A stretch of 6,179 nt of DNA, from the NCBI GenBank assembly GCA_029776735.1, contig JAKOUL010000001.1:1-6179 (forward strand), read 5' to 3'. This document shows positions 5,839-6,179 of this stretch, one piece after another. This DNA comes from Dictyoglomota bacterium (GTDB taxonomy: Bacteria; Dictyoglomota; Dictyoglomia; Dictyoglomales; Dictyoglomaceae). A model generated the notes under the pieces. The model was not told the origin of the DNA, ran no database searches, and saw only the letters and a list, made by a program, of their open reading frames with translations. Position numbers and translations under genes: made by a program. The first letter of the stretch is position 1. Every line of letters starts with the position of its first letter.

Positions 5839-6179
5839 TTACAGCTTTTCTGCTCTTTTTCATAGTATTTTTTTCTGGATGTAAAGATGAAGTAAAAAAT
5901 ACTATAAATGACAAAGAAAGTACTTTAGGAAAAGAGATTGAAAAGCAAGAAATTTCTTTAAAGTTTGATATTACCCAAAAGATCTTAGGAGATTTTAAGG
6001 AAAGGATAGCAGAGTATTTATTTGAAGGAAAAAGAAAAGAGACAGAAAATTTTGTAATAAAATGGAATCTATATACTGTCTATTGGAAAACGCCACTTTC
6101 TAAGTTTGATTTTTTAAAGGAAGAATTTCCAGAAGATAAATATATTTTGAAGACTAATGGTGAAGATCTGAAATTCTAT
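5814..6179 (+). CDS. Putative lipoprotein, 3'-truncated by window edge
   Basis: An open frame from the ATG at 5814 reads 122 codons without a stop to the window end. It begins with a lipoprotein signal peptide: basic n-region MGRKIQK, hydrophobic core VITAFLLFFIVFF (8-20), then lipobox FSGC with the modified cysteine at C23. A hydrophilic linker rich in Lys, Glu, Asp and Asn follows (24-45), then a presumably folded part with ILGDFKERIAEYL and an aromatic stretch WNLYTVYWKTP. The mature protein should be lipid-anchored at the cell envelope. I cannot assign a family from the visible part. The start lies 25 nt inside the rarA 3' end in another frame. The only upstream purine site is a weak AGAG, so translation may depend on reinitiation from rarA. 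Its envelope role differs from the nucleic-acid theme upstream; it probably begins another functional block of the same transcript. Confidence 0.75.
   Translation, partial: MGRKIQKVITAFLLFFIVFFSGCKDEVKNTINDKESTLGKEIEKQEISLKFDITQKILGDFKERIAEYLFEGKRKETENFVIKWNLYTVYWKTPLSKFDFLKEEFPEDKYILKTNGEDLKFY

Overview
The window is a single, tightly packed plus-strand gene run from an AT-rich bacterium. Arginine is coded almost only by AGA/AGG, isoleucine is often ATA, and the proteins are rich in Lys, Glu and Ile. This composition, together with the gene content, fits an anaerobic thermophile. From general recognition of protein style and gene order I favour Dictyoglomus (D. thermophilum or D. turgidum), but that is an inference without any database search.

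Layout, left to right: the C-terminal part of a SpoIIIAA/Ycf45-type ATPase ending in an R3H nucleic-acid-binding domain (5' end outside the window); thymidylate kinase (tmk); a DarA/PstA (YaaQ)-family cyclic-di-AMP-receptor-like protein; the DNA polymerase III delta' clamp-loader subunit (holB); a PSP1/RicT (YaaT) protein with seven cysteines; an unnamed protein with a PD-(D/E)XK nuclease signature; the clamp-loader-like AAA+ ATPase RarA/MgsA; and the start of a lipoprotein that runs off the right edge.

Neighbouring genes either overlap (ATGA at tmk/darA and holB/ricT, TTGA or a 5-nt gap at the nuclease/rarA junction, 25 nt at rarA/lipoprotein) or are separated by 10 nt or less. No convincing promoter or terminator is visible, so the whole window is probably the interior of one operon with translational coupling. 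There is no non-coding stretch near 300 bases; the longest intergenic gap is 10 nt (929-938). I saw no RNA gene, CRISPR array, insertion sequence or attachment site.

The core order tmk-darA-holB-ricT is the one known from Bacillus subtilis (tmk-yaaQ-yaaR-holB-yaaT), here without yaaR. The theme is dTTP supply, clamp loading and replication-fork maintenance (tmk, holB, rarA), with a second-messenger sensor and an Fe-S/RNA-maturation factor built in. The least ordinary element is the nuclease-like gene between ricT and rarA. Its C-terminal half resembles the winged-helix plus PD-(D/E)XK portion of Card1/DUF1887-type effectors but has no room for a CARF sensor domain.
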